From: Chromatiales bacterium
GTDB taxonomy: Bacteria; Pseudomonadota; Gammaproteobacteria; Chromatiales; Chromatiaceae
Direction of reading: 5' to 3'
Length of the DNA stretch: 64,000 nucleotides
Assembly (NCBI GenBank): GCA_024712425.1
Contig: JAKRWE010000001.1
Location: 1-64,000 of the forward strand
This document shows positions 44,664-52,695 of this stretch, piece by piece. Made by a program: the position numbers and the translations under genes. Every line of letters starts with the position of its first letter. The stretch's first letter is position 1. The notes below the pieces were generated by a model that made no database searches, was not told the origin of the DNA, and saw only the letters and a program-made list of their open reading frames with translations.

Positions 44664-45526
44664 GGGGTCACCTCTTCATTCGGTTCGGGGTTGGCGGGGC
44701 GGTCGAAGCGCAGGCGCTCGGAGGCGGGCCGCGCGGGGCTGGCGATCTTTTCCATGAGGCGGCCCAGATGCGGCTCCTCGATGAGGTCCAGCCGGCCGGA
44801 GCGGTCCTTGGCGGGATAGCCCCAGGGGTTCAGGGTGTGGCAGACGAAGGCGCGGTACGGCTCACCGTCAGCCTCGCGAATCTCGGCCAGGGTGATGACC
44901 TCGTCCACGATGCCGGGCAGCTCCAGGCCCGTCTTGGAACCCTCGATCTGCAACTGGAAGACGCGGCGATTGAAGTCGTCGAGCTTCTCGTCGAGGATCG
45001 CGACGAACCAGACGTTCTTGCCGCGGGTGTGCTGCAGATGGGTGAGCCAGGCAATCATCTCCTGGCCGAGCAGACCATAGGCGCCACGCATGTCGGGCTT
45101 GCCGGTGCGCTCGGAAACCGCCTGCGGCTGTCCCTTGCGCCACTGCAGGCACAGCCGACCGGCGACGGTGATGGAGTCGACGTACACCGTGTCGTACTTG
45201 TCCATCACCGACGGGTCGCCGTACTTCTCGCAGACGGCGTCGAAGTGCGCCTGGCTGTAGGCCTGATCACTGCGCAGCGCCGGGTCCGGCCCGCCGATAA
45301 ACACGGCCAGGTCCCGGCACTCGGGCCAGGTGCGCGGGCGGATGGCATCGCCCGCCCAGCCCTCGACAGCCAGATCGCCGGCCTCCAGATCGAAGAACAA
45401 CGTGCGCTCGGGATCCAGGGTCCAGAGCTGGGAGGTCTTGCCGATGCCGCTTCGGCCCACCAACACCCCCTTGACGCCTCGCCGTTCGGCGAGGCGTTCA
45501 TCAGCGGAGATGATGGGCAGGCTCAT
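44660..45526 (-). CDS. Sak4-like RecA-fold ATPase (AAA_24)
   Basis: This 288-residue protein starts MSLPIISADERLAERRGVKGVLVGRSGIGKTSQL (Walker A GRSGIGKT near 26). It continues TLFFDLEAGDLAVEGWAGD and KYDTVYVDSITVAGRLCLQW (Walker B), then GLLGQEMIAWLTHLQHTRGKNVWFVAILDE. This organisation matches AAA_24 / Sak4 ATPases used by phages for homologous annealing. It acts with the DUF669 protein and probably the exonuclease downstream. It overlaps neighbours on both sides by four bases. Confidence 0.78.
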   Translation of the reverse strand: MSLPIISADERLAERRGVKGVLVGRSGIGKTSQLWTLDPERTLFFDLEAGDLAVEGWAGDAIRPRTWPECRDLAVFIGGPDPALRSDQAYSQAHFDAVCEKYGDPSVMDKYDTVYVDSITVAGRLCLQWRKGQPQAVSERTGKPDMRGAYGLLGQEMIAWLTHLQHTRGKNVWFVAILDEKLDDFNRRVFQLQIEGSKTGLELPGIVDEVITLAEIREADGEPYRAFVCHTLNPWGYPAKDRSGRLDLIEEPHLGRLMEKIASPARPASERLRFDRPANPEPNEEVTP

Positions 45527-45801
45527 GACCGGGCCTCCTCGTCGGAGAAGATCTCGTCGAGGCGCTGCGCGCCGAGGCCGCGGCGTTTGCGGGCCATGTC
45601 AACGAGGTCCCGCAACCGGTAGGTGTGCCGATTGATCGGCTGAATACGGTCTTCGAGGTCAACGATCGCCAGCACGATCTGGTCGAGCGTCGCGTCATTG
45701 AGGGAGATTTCCGCGCCATCCACATAGATGGTCTCGGGCAGGTCCTCCAGATAGGGGTTCAGCTTCTGCAGCCGTTCGAGCAAAGTGCGTTTTTTGAACA
45801 T
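45523..45801 (-). CDS. Small conserved phage replication-module protein
   Basis: This 92-residue protein starts at ATG 45801 (MFKKRTLLERLQKLNPYLEDLPETIYVDGAEISLNDATL). It is helical and acidic, with DQIVLAIVDLEDRIQPINRHTYRLRDLVDMARKRRGLG. It lies between the 156-residue gene and the ATPase gene and is coupled to the latter by a four-base overlap. Its function is not known to me. The heptad pattern of the middle hints at a short coiled coil. Confidence 0.6.
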   Translation of the reverse strand: MFKKRTLLERLQKLNPYLEDLPETIYVDGAEISLNDATLDQIVLAIVDLEDRIQPINRHTYRLRDLVDMARKRRGLGAQRLDEIFSDEEARS

Positions 45802-45806
45802 GTCAG

Positions 45807-46277
45807 TTACTCCTGCATCAAGGCGAGACGGAACCCGGGTTTTCCGGTCTTGAGGGTGCGGGCGGGCGCGAAGGCCTGCCGGATGGACTCGGGCCAGGCG
45901 TTGAAGCGGCTCTCGGGCACGCGATAGCTGATCTCGACGTACTCGGCGGGGTCGTCGCCGCTGGCCTCGATGCGGCGCACGATCTCGGCGAGCCGCTTCT
46001 GGTCCCAGGAGATCCGCTTGGGCAGGTCCGCGGTGACGCGTACCGGGCCATCGTCGAAATGCACCACGCCGGTGTCCTTGCCGACCGTCAGGCGGGCCGC
46101 CTGCGCCCGGTCGGCGTACTTCAGCTCCAGGGTGCGGTCGATGTGCTCGACAAGCGCGCGGGCCGAGGCCAGCAGGTCGGCGGCATCGTTCTTGATGCGG
46201 AACAGAGTCTCGGCAGGTTGCCTCGCGAGATCGCCGGGAGGCGTGGCCAGCACCTGATCGAGGGTGAAGGCGGTCAT
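45807..46277 (-). CDS. Hypothetical phage protein, early replication module
   Basis: This 156-residue protein starts at ATG 46277 (MTAFTLDQVLATPPGDLARQPAETLFRIKNDAADLLASARALVEHIDRTLELKYADRA). The C-terminal half (VTADLPKRISWDQKRLAEIVRRIEASGDDPAEYVEISYRVPESRFNAWPESIRQAF) is conserved in proteins adjoining phage recombinases. It may act in recombination or host takeover. The start overlaps the stop of the HTH gene (ATGA-like). Confidence 0.65.
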   Translation of the reverse strand: MTAFTLDQVLATPPGDLARQPAETLFRIKNDAADLLASARALVEHIDRTLELKYADRAQAARLTVGKDTGVVHFDDGPVRVTADLPKRISWDQKRLAEIVRRIEASGDDPAEYVEISYRVPESRFNAWPESIRQAFAPARTLKTGKPGFRLALMQE

Positions 46278-46486
46278 GCGGCACCTCCCGCGCTTGCGCG
46301 CTCCGAGGTGCTCTTGCGCAGACAGTCGGCCTCGTAGGACTCGATGTCCTCCACGCGGTAGAGCACGCGCCCGTGCAGTTTGAGGAAGATCGGGCCGATG
46401 CCCTCGCTGCGCCAGCGTTCCAGCGTGGCTTCGCTGACGCCCCAGCGTTCGGCCAGTTGGCGTTGGTTCAGATGTTTCACACTCAC
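46274..46486 (-). CDS. AlpA/excisionase-type HTH protein
   Basis: This 70-residue protein starts MSVKHLNQRQLAERWGVSEATLERWRSEGIGPIFLKLHGRVLYRVEDIESYEADCLRK, a winged MerR-like HTH as in AlpA and excisionases. It is the first gene of the early minus-strand operon and has three direct ATGTACGG repeats upstream (46539-46581), plausible operator or iteron sites. It might start the lytic programme or help excision with the serine recombinase. Family confidence is high, role inferred. Confidence 0.75.
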   Translation of the reverse strand: MSVKHLNQRQLAERWGVSEATLERWRSEGIGPIFLKLHGRVLYRVEDIESYEADCLRKSTSERASAGGAA

Positions 46487-46538
46487 GATTCGCTCCTTTG
46501 GGTTGTTGCGGAAACGTGAGGTGATTCTGGGAAGGAAG

Positions 46539-46581
46539 ATGTACGGGCGTCGCCGGCCCGGATGTACGGAGAAATGTACGG
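46539..46581. repeat. Three direct ATGTACGG repeats
   Basis: ATGTACGG occurs at 46539-46546, 46562-46569 and 46574-46581, with centre spacings of 23 and 12 bases. They sit just upstream of the AlpA-like HTH gene, in the 165-base gap that also holds a terminator. They look like operator or iteron sites of that gene's product. Confidence 0.5.
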
Positions 46582-46603
46582 AGTGCGTGCCGGCGTTGGT
46601 CAG

Positions 46604-46625
46604 GCAACAAAAAACCGCGCGATGG
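46604..46625 (-). terminator. Rho-independent terminator of the 46652-50462 operon
   Basis: On the minus strand a short GC stem (CCGC / GCGG, around 46625-46612) is followed by six T residues. It lies about 25 bases after the last gene of the XRE-ImmA/PIN operon and insulates it from the early phage operon. Confidence 0.6.
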
Positions 46626-46651
46626 CGGCTTGGTGGGACGAGGGAGTAGAG

Positions 46652-47653
46652 TCAGGGGGTGTTGAAGCTGTATTTCCCGCGTTCGGGGCTGGCAATGTAG
46701 GTGCGCCACCGCGCGCTGCCAGAGAACAGGCTCTGCATTTTCCTGCTGCGCGAGTGCGCCGAGGGCGGATAAGCCGCGTTCAGGATTTCCGCTGCATCGA
46801 GCATGACTCGATCCTTGAGCCACTGCTCATATATGTAGCGCACGGCTTGAGCCTGGCGCTCACCCCTGATCTGCCACGGCTCAGGGATTCCTCGAATGGT
46901 GAGCGTCTGGGTATGGCTGTCGTAATGGACTGGCGGCGACGGCTCGGTCGTTATGCCCGCAGGTGCGGTAAGGACGCGTTCGAGCATGTGGGTATCGATA
47001 TCCGTCTCCTCGCTGACGGGAATCAGGGCGTCGGGCAGCGAGGCAAGGCGATACGCCCTGGGCGGCGTGACGATCTCAGGGGGCGGATTGCCGCAGGTTA
47101 GAATAAGGCCGTCTTCTGGCAGAGTGCGATCGTTGAAAAAGCGAAGAAGATCGGGCAACCGGCCATCCGTATCACGGGCAAGCCAGATCCCAGTACGCAC
47201 CTGTCCCAGCCGAGCAGGACCGAGATGCCAAAGTGCTCCGTCAAGGTGGGCCGTATCGAGTTGCCGACGATCAGCCTGTGCGATATCCAGCAGGTCGGCG
47301 ATGAGGGTCAGTAAAGGTTGGGGGTTGACGACATAGACGCCCGCTTCTTGTTCAGGGAGCAGGGCATGCCGGAAAGTATCGGGGCAGCGGTAGCCGATGG
47401 TCCCGTCATGGTCATATTCGATTTCGACCGGCACCGGCTCCCGATCGGCATCCACGACATAGAAGCCGGCGTCGCCAACCCGTTCGAGCCACGGTTCGAG
47501 CAGGGGGTTGCGCGGCACCTCACCCCGGAATAGCTCCCAACCCGGGATGCCCTGGAGGCGAACGTTCTCGGCGCCCGCGATGGATTGCTGCGCCCGGTCG
47601 AACAGCGCAAGCAGTTCATGCAGCAGAGGCGTCAGGATGGGGACTCTCGACAC
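46652..47653 (-). CDS. Unrecognised protein, last gene of the XRE-ImmA/PIN operon
   Basis: The GTG start at 47653 (then SRVPILTPLLHELLALFDRAQ) gives 333 residues. A longer frame upstream would only shadow the previous gene. Visible parts: an N-terminal helix, a beta-rich centre (GFYVVDADREPVPVEIEYDHDGTIGYRC) and a C-terminal segment that looks like a winged helix (ERQAQAVRYIYEQWLKDRVMLDAAEILNAAY). The start overlaps the stop of the preceding gene by 38 bases, so they are coupled. Possibly a DNA- or protein-binding effector. No named family is recognised. Confidence 0.6.
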   Translation of the reverse strand: MSRVPILTPLLHELLALFDRAQQSIAGAENVRLQGIPGWELFRGEVPRNPLLEPWLERVGDAGFYVVDADREPVPVEIEYDHDGTIGYRCPDTFRHALLPEQEAGVYVVNPQPLLTLIADLLDIAQADRRQLDTAHLDGALWHLGPARLGQVRTGIWLARDTDGRLPDLLRFFNDRTLPEDGLILTCGNPPPEIVTPPRAYRLASLPDALIPVSEETDIDTHMLERVLTAPAGITTEPSPPVHYDSHTQTLTIRGIPEPWQIRGERQAQAVRYIYEQWLKDRVMLDAAEILNAAYPPSAHSRSRKMQSLFSGSARWRTYIASPERGKYSFNTP

Positions 47654-48842
47654 TGCCGATCTCCTTGACCAGCCCCCATTTGACCAACAGCCGGTCGCAC
47701 AGGGCCCCATCCTTTTCGCGCTTTGCCTTGATGTTGCACTTGTTCTCGCCACGCAGCACGATGGAGACCGTGCGCGCCCGTCCTCGGCCTTCCTTGCGCA
47801 GGCGCACGGCAATCTTGGCGTAGGTGAGCGGCCTGCGCCGGTAGTCGAAATCCGGTCCGACCAGTGAACGACCGGCAGTAAAGATGTCGTCCGCGTCATT
47901 GGACCACATCTTTACCAGCAGGCTGCGGGTGCCTGCGCTGTAACCCAACTCGGTGACCTTGACCCAGACAACCGGCTCGCTGCTGATATCGAATTCCCGC
48001 GGCTCGGCCAGGCTCTGGTAGTCGTATTGCTTGATGGGCACCTTCTCCCCGGTGATCGGCGACTGCAGCAGGGTGTCCGCGACCAGCTTGGCCAGATCCT
48101 CGCGGCCCTGCTTGCCGCGGGAGAGCACCTCCAGGTTGCCGTTGTCCGGTTCATAGGTCACGAACGAAGACTCCGCACGGACGATCTCCTGCGGTACCAC
48201 GCTGCTGTCCTTGACCCGTTCCACCGATTCGGGTGGGCGGTTGGAGTGGATGCTGATCTGATAGAGCGCGATGTCGTCGCTATCATCGGTATTGGGCCGC
48301 AACCTCCGGAACACCTGCACAGCGATGTCTTTCACATCACAGCCGCGATGCGCGGCCAGCTTGCGATGGAAGTCGGCGACCGCATCGGCGTCTTCCAGCA
48401 CCGTAAGATCCTTGGGCGCGACGAAACCGTCATAGCAGGTCTGGCTCTGATGCAGATAGTCCGCCTGTCGCCAGTCCAGGGCCCGGTGAAACAAATCCGG
48501 TTCGTTGCGGTAGAGCCACAGGCTGCGTTCGTACTGGTTGGCCAGCTTGTCGAAGGCCTCGCGATCCTCGTCATCGAAAATGTCCTCCTGGATGCCATCC
48601 ATCGCATCCTGCCCCGGTGCGTCGCAGAGGAGTACGATTTTCTCCGCCACTTCCTCCATTCGCTGGCGGTCGGGTATCGGCAGGGCATTGAGGGCTTCAG
48701 TCAATTGGGCGCGCTGCTTCCGCTTGCCGTCATCTTCGTCGAGTTCCGGCAAGGCGGTATTGAACTCCTCACGGACGAAGGCCCGAAAGACCTTGGGTGG
48801 GAGGTGGCCGAGCAGTTTGGCGAGATTCTGGGCGTCTTTCAT
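47616..48842 (-). CDS. Unrecognised 408-residue protein, XRE-ImmA/PIN operon
   Basis: This intact protein starts MKDAQNLAKLLGHLPPKVFRAFVREEFNTALPELDEDDGKRKQ. It has an acidic helical N-terminus, a central part (RAESSFVTYEPDNGNLEVLSRGKQGREDLAKLVADTLLQ) and a basic C-terminus (YAKIAVRLRKEGRGRARTVSIVLRGENKCNIKAKREKDG) that could bind nucleic acid. It lies 39 bases after the PIN gene and overlaps the last gene. I do not recognise a family. Context suggests a regulator or sensor in a toxin-antitoxin-like or defence unit. Confidence 0.6.
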   Translation of the reverse strand: MKDAQNLAKLLGHLPPKVFRAFVREEFNTALPELDEDDGKRKQRAQLTEALNALPIPDRQRMEEVAEKIVLLCDAPGQDAMDGIQEDIFDDEDREAFDKLANQYERSLWLYRNEPDLFHRALDWRQADYLHQSQTCYDGFVAPKDLTVLEDADAVADFHRKLAAHRGCDVKDIAVQVFRRLRPNTDDSDDIALYQISIHSNRPPESVERVKDSSVVPQEIVRAESSFVTYEPDNGNLEVLSRGKQGREDLAKLVADTLLQSPITGEKVPIKQYDYQSLAEPREFDISSEPVVWVKVTELGYSAGTRSLLVKMWSNDADDIFTAGRSLVGPDFDYRRRPLTYAKIAVRLRKEGRGRARTVSIVLRGENKCNIKAKREKDGALCDRLLVKWGLVKEIGSVESPHPDASAA

Positions 48843-48881
48843 TCATCTCTCCTTGGACCCGCTTTCAGGGGACGGTAGTAG

Positions 48882-49388
48882 TCAATTGTTTCCTCTCATG
48901 CGTTTGAGCCGCCTGCGGATTTCCGCAGCCGGCAGGTGTGTTCGCGGGTCTTCCAGCATGCCGGCCAGAGCTTCCGCCAGCGTTTCTGTCGGGACGATCC
49001 CCTTGGCCTCGAGCTGATCGATGATCCAGAACACGCCCAGCACTTCGATCGTTTCCTCCTCGGCAGTCTGGCGCATGCGCCTGTCACTGCTCAGTAAGGG
49101 CCATTCGTTGACGACCGATAGCGTGATAGCGAAACAATCGTGCAGCGTCAGCTGCGGGCGTCGTTTCTGGTAGCCAGCAGTCTGTTCCATGCCTTTCGGA
49201 TCCAGGTGCTCGATGCGCAGGCCGAGACGCACGAGGTCTTCCCGGGTCAGGCCATGCAGGTCGAGCAACTCGTCCTCATAGAGGATGTCGGGAACGGCAA
49301 ATTTGCAGGGCAGCTCGAAGATCGCTTCGAGGAGGGACCACTTCGAAAGCTCGATCAGGACAGACGCATCGCTTACCAACACCCGCAC
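48882..49388 (-). CDS. PIN-domain protein paired with XRE-ImmA/IrrE
   Basis: This 168-residue PIN-fold protein starts MRVLVSDASVLIELSKWSLLEAI (first Asp) and contains LTLHDCFAITLSVV and PLLSSDRRMRQTAEEE (acidic site residues). PIN proteins are Mg-dependent RNases and often toxins. The start lies six bases after the stop of the XRE-ImmA protein, consistent with a paired antitoxin/protease and toxin. Two large unknown genes follow in the same operon, which is unusual for a simple toxin-antitoxin pair. Confidence 0.78.
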   Translation of the reverse strand: MRVLVSDASVLIELSKWSLLEAIFELPCKFAVPDILYEDELLDLHGLTREDLVRLGLRIEHLDPKGMEQTAGYQKRRPQLTLHDCFAITLSVVNEWPLLSSDRRMRQTAEEETIEVLGVFWIIDQLEAKGIVPTETLAEALAGMLEDPRTHLPAAEIRRRLKRMRGNN

Positions 49389-49394
49389 AAACGG

Positions 49395-50462
49395 CTACTC
49401 CCCGGGGCCGTCCATGGCGCGGCTGATCTCAGAGGTGCTCCGCCCCAGCAGCTCGGCAGCTTTGGGTAAGGAGATGATGTCCTCGGCCAGGGCGCGGAAC
49501 ACCAACCGCTCGAAGCGGCGGGGCTGCTCATTGTCGGGCAACTTCATCGGTTCGGACTTGCGCCAGCCGCGACCGATGCCCCGAAAGATTCGGGTGAGGG
49601 TCGCCTCGGTAATGACACCGAGATCCCTGAGCCGCACCATCAGCGCCGCGGCGCTGACGCCGAACATGTGCTTGATTTGGATGATCTCGGCGTATCCGAA
49701 GTTGTGACGCCGCTGACCCACCTCGAAAAGCAGGTCCTCACGGGGCATGAGGAAGGCACTGGCGAAGCGGTGGCAGACCTTTTCCTCATCCAGCTTTTTG
49801 TTCTTTACCTGCACCACCATGTGCCCCAGCTCGTGGGCCAGGGTGAAGCGCTGGCGTTCCACCGATTTGGCGTTTGAGCTGACGATCACCGGCACGTCCT
49901 CGTAACCGGCACGCGCCACCCGGCAGGTCAGACCGTCCACGGCCAATGGAAAGTCCAGCTTGAGGGCCTTGATGCCGCGCTCCTCCAGCAGTTCGGTCAT
50001 GTTGGGGATGGGGTTGCCGCCCAGGTTCCAGTCCTGGCGCAACCGATCAGCGGCTTCCTCGGCATCCTCCAGGCTCTGGATCCGGTAGGGTGCACCCTCG
50101 GGCTGGTCCCACTCGTGGCTTGCCACGCCAAGCAGTTCCTCGATCTGCAGATAGCGGTCCAGATGATCGAGCACCGCGGCCTCCACCCGGGCGCGGTCCT
50201 TGGCGGAGGTCCGGGTGGTCTTGCGGAACTCGAGGCCTTCGAGCCGGATGTCCGAGGGGCTGAACAGATAGCTCAGCGAGACACCGAGCGCGCGGGCCAG
50301 GCGGATGGCGACCTCGGAGCCAGGCAGCATCTCCCCGCGCTCATAGCGGCCGATAGCCTGGGCGGTCACGGCATGGTCGATGGCATCGGCCAGCCCCCGC
50401 AGGGAGAGGCCGGCACGCTTGCGGGCCAGTTTGAGTCGTTCGCCAAACACGGGATTCTCCAT
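49395..50462 (-). CDS. XRE-family repressor fused to ImmA/IrrE-type metallopeptidase
   Basis: This 355-residue protein has an N-terminal XRE HTH (FGERLKLARKRAGLSLRGLADAID, QAIGRYERGEMLPG) and a COG2856 zinc peptidase with HExxH (RFTLAHELGHMVVQV, near 210) plus FASAFLMPREDLL. Such fusions sense a signal and either cleave or release repressors. Here it may act as the prophage repressor or as the antitoxin of the PIN protein. Start ATG 50462. It is divergent from the integrase module, with a TGTTTAC / GTAAACA dyad directly upstream. Confidence 0.85.
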   Translation of the reverse strand: MENPVFGERLKLARKRAGLSLRGLADAIDHAVTAQAIGRYERGEMLPGSEVAIRLARALGVSLSYLFSPSDIRLEGLEFRKTTRTSAKDRARVEAAVLDHLDRYLQIEELLGVASHEWDQPEGAPYRIQSLEDAEEAADRLRQDWNLGGNPIPNMTELLEERGIKALKLDFPLAVDGLTCRVARAGYEDVPVIVSSNAKSVERQRFTLAHELGHMVVQVKNKKLDEEKVCHRFASAFLMPREDLLFEVGQRRHNFGYAEIIQIKHMFGVSAAALMVRLRDLGVITEATLTRIFRGIGRGWRKSEPMKLPDNEQPRRFERLVFRALAEDIISLPKAAELLGRSTSEISRAMDGPGE

Positions 50463-50464
50463 AG

Positions 50465-50502
50465 TGTTTACAGAATAGAAAAGAAATTGTCATATGTAAA
50501 CA
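50465..50502. promoter_or_regulatory. Operator-like dyad upstream of the XRE-ImmA gene
   Basis: TGTTTAC (50465-50471) and GTAAACA (50496-50502) form a dyad 24 bases apart, two bases upstream of the XRE ATG and reaching over its AT-rich promoter. The rest of the divergent region (50503-50659) has no gene. The dyad is the likely binding site of the XRE-ImmA repressor. Confidence 0.5.
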
Positions 50503-50659
50503 TGCCTGCAGACCTTTGATTCCGCTACAGCCGATTTTGGCTGGTGTGGGCATGTTTGCTCGTATCCCCCTATGAACCCCCAACGTCTCGCTGGATATAT
50601 CCCGTTTTCAGACAGATACTTACCGTTCCGAGTCAGTTGGATGGACTGGAGTGGTACCG

Positions 50660-50866
50660 ATGGACAACAGCATCAAACAAGTCTCCCCGGAGCGGATGAC
50701 CCCGGAGCAGCGCCGGGCCGAGGTCGCGGGGCTGCTGGCGGCCGGGCTGGCCCGGCTGCGGGAGGCCAATGCCCGGACTGGAAAGGGCGAGTTGGGACTT
50801 GGCTTCGAGGCCGATGAGAGCGTTCATGTGACTCCCTCAAATGAACCCGGAGAGGAGTCCGCATGA
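50660..50866 (+). CDS. Small protein leading the integration module
   Basis: This 68-residue protein starts MDNSIKQVSPERMTPEQRRAEVAGLLAAGLARLREANART. It is commonly found as the first short gene before DUF2924 and serine-recombinase genes on mobile elements. Its role is unknown. The stop overlaps the DUF2924 start by four bases, so it is coupled to the module. Confidence 0.6.
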   Translation: MDNSIKQVSPERMTPEQRRAEVAGLLAAGLARLREANARTGKGELGLGFEADESVHVTPSNEPGEESA

Positions 50867-51348
50867 GCAAGACCGACAAGATCCCGCCCGCGCCACCTTC
50901 TGTGGTGGCGCAGATTGCCCAGCTCCCCGACCTGCCGATCGACGAGCTCCGTGCAATGTGGCGAAAACTGTTCCACACGGACGCACCGACCCACCATCGG
51001 CGGTTTCTGGAGCGGCGCATTGCCTACAAGCTGCAGGAGATCGCCTTCCGCAAGGAGAACCGGAACCTGCTGCAGAACAACCAGAAGCGCATCCAGACGC
51101 TCATCCGCAATGGCAAGTTGTTCAAGCGCAGCCAGGACTACTGCCCGGCGCCGGGCACGGCGCTGATCCGCGAGTACAAGGGCGTGGAGCATCGGGTCAC
51201 GGTCACCCACGACGGCCAGTTCGAATACCAGGGCTGCGTCTACCGGAGCCTGTCGCGCATCGCCCGGGAGATCACCGGAGCCCAGTGGTCCGGTCCGGTC
51301 TTCTTCGGTCTGCGCAAGCCGGGCAGACGACGTAAGGAAGGGGGGTGA
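50863..51348 (+). CDS. DUF2924 protein of the recombinase operon
   Basis: This 161-residue protein has the DUF2924 pattern: VVAQIAQLPDLPIDELRAMWRKLFHTDAPTHHRRFLERRIAYKLQEIAF and GTALIREYKGVEHRVTVTHDGQFEYQGCVYRSLSRIAREITGAQWSGPVFFGL. The latter part binds DNA-like features. DUF2924 genes precede large serine recombinases on many phages and islands and probably assist site choice or direction of recombination. The recombinase ATG follows after three bases. Confidence 0.85.
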   Translation: MSKTDKIPPAPPSVVAQIAQLPDLPIDELRAMWRKLFHTDAPTHHRRFLERRIAYKLQEIAFRKENRNLLQNNQKRIQTLIRNGKLFKRSQDYCPAPGTALIREYKGVEHRVTVTHDGQFEYQGCVYRSLSRIAREITGAQWSGPVFFGLRKPGRRRKEGG

Positions 51349-51351
51349 GCG

Positions 51352-52695
51352 ATGAGCGAGGCCATGCCGCGCCGCCAGCGCTGCGCCGTCTATACCCGCG
51401 TCTCCACGGACGAAGGGCTGGACCAGGAATACAACTCCATCGACGCTCAGCGCGATGCCGGTCACGCCTATATCACCAGCCAGCGAGCCGAGGGGTGGAT
51501 CCCGGTGGCCGACGACTACGACGACCCGGCCTACTCCGGCGGCAACATGGGCCGTCCCGCGCTCAAGCGCCTCCTGGCTGACATCGAGGCGGGTCGCATC
51601 GACATCGTGGTGGTCTACAAGATCGACCGCCTCACCCGCTCGCTGACCGACTTCTCGAAGATGATCGAGCTGTTCGAGCGCCATGGGGTGTCGTTCGTCT
51701 CGGTCACCCAGCAGTTCAACACCACCAATTCCATGGGGCGGCTGATGCTGAACATCCTGCTCTCGTTCGCCCAGTTCGAACGGGAGGTGACGGGCGAGCG
51801 GATTCGCGACAAGATCGCCGCCAGCAAGAAGAAGGGGCTGTGGATGGGCGGCATTCCGCCCCTGGGCTACGACGTGAAGGAGCGGCGCCTGGTGGTCAAC
51901 GAAAAAGAGGCCAAGACCATCCGGCACATCTTCCGCCGCTTCGTCCAGCTGGGTTCTGCAACCCTGCTGGTGAAGGAGCTGCGGCTGGATGGTGTCACCT
52001 CCAAATCCTGGGTGACCCAGAGCGGCCGGCTGCGAGAGGGAAAGCCCATCGACAAGAGCCTGATCTACAAGCTGCTCAACAATCGCGTCTACCTGGGCGA
52101 GATCAAGCACAAGGCGCAGTGGTACAAGGGCGAGCATCCGGCCATCATCGACCGGGACCTGTGGGATCAGGCTCACGCGATCCTCGAGACCAACTGGCGC
52201 AAGCGGGCCAACGCCATCCGTGGCAAGGTGCCGTTCCTGCTCAAGGGGCTGGTGTTCGGCAGCGACGGGCGGGCCATGTCTCCCTACCACACCAAGAACC
52301 GCTACGGCTGGCGCTACCGATACTACCAGCCCCAGCGCGACGCCAAGGAGCACGCCGGGGCGTCGGGCCTGCCCCGGCTGCCGGCGGCGGATCTGGAATC
52401 GGCGGTGATGGAACAGATCCGCGCCATTCTGCGGGCTCCGCAGATGGTGGAGGAGGCTGCCAGGCGTGCCGTGCGTCTCGATCCCACGCTAGACGAGGCG
52501 CAGGTCACCGTGGCCATGACCCGGATGGACGAGATCTGGGAACAGCTGTTCCCGGACGAACAGGTGCGGATCGTCAAATTGCTGGTCGAGAAGGTGATCG
52601 TCTCGCCCAACGACATCGAGGTGCGGCTGCGGCCGAACGGGATCGAGCGACTGGCGCTGGAGTTCGGGCAGCCCACCGAGGAGGCGTTGGCATGA
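51352..52695 (+). CDS. Large serine recombinase (prophage/island integrase)
   Basis: This 447-residue protein has a resolvase domain with the catalytic Ser in VYTRVSTDEG (residue 18), the QRDAGHAYI and DDYDDPAYSGGNMGRPALKRLL boxes, then KIDRLTRS and the E helix FAQFEREVTGERIRDKIAASKKKG. The recombinase domain (residues 170-290) and a C-terminal region follow, though the usual zinc-ribbon cysteines are not obvious. It catalyses integration and excision and lies at the ssrA side, as expected for the island integrase. Neighbours are DUF2924 (upstream) and an HTH partner (overlap of four bases). Confidence 0.9.
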   Translation: MSEAMPRRQRCAVYTRVSTDEGLDQEYNSIDAQRDAGHAYITSQRAEGWIPVADDYDDPAYSGGNMGRPALKRLLADIEAGRIDIVVVYKIDRLTRSLTDFSKMIELFERHGVSFVSVTQQFNTTNSMGRLMLNILLSFAQFEREVTGERIRDKIAASKKKGLWMGGIPPLGYDVKERRLVVNEKEAKTIRHIFRRFVQLGSATLLVKELRLDGVTSKSWVTQSGRLREGKPIDKSLIYKLLNNRVYLGEIKHKAQWYKGEHPAIIDRDLWDQAHAILETNWRKRANAIRGKVPFLLKGLVFGSDGRAMSPYHTKNRYGWRYRYYQPQRDAKEHAGASGLPRLPAADLESAVMEQIRAILRAPQMVEEAARRAVRLDPTLDEAQVTVAMTRMDEIWEQLFPDEQVRIVKLLVEKVIVSPNDIEVRLRPNGIERLALEFGQPTEEALA

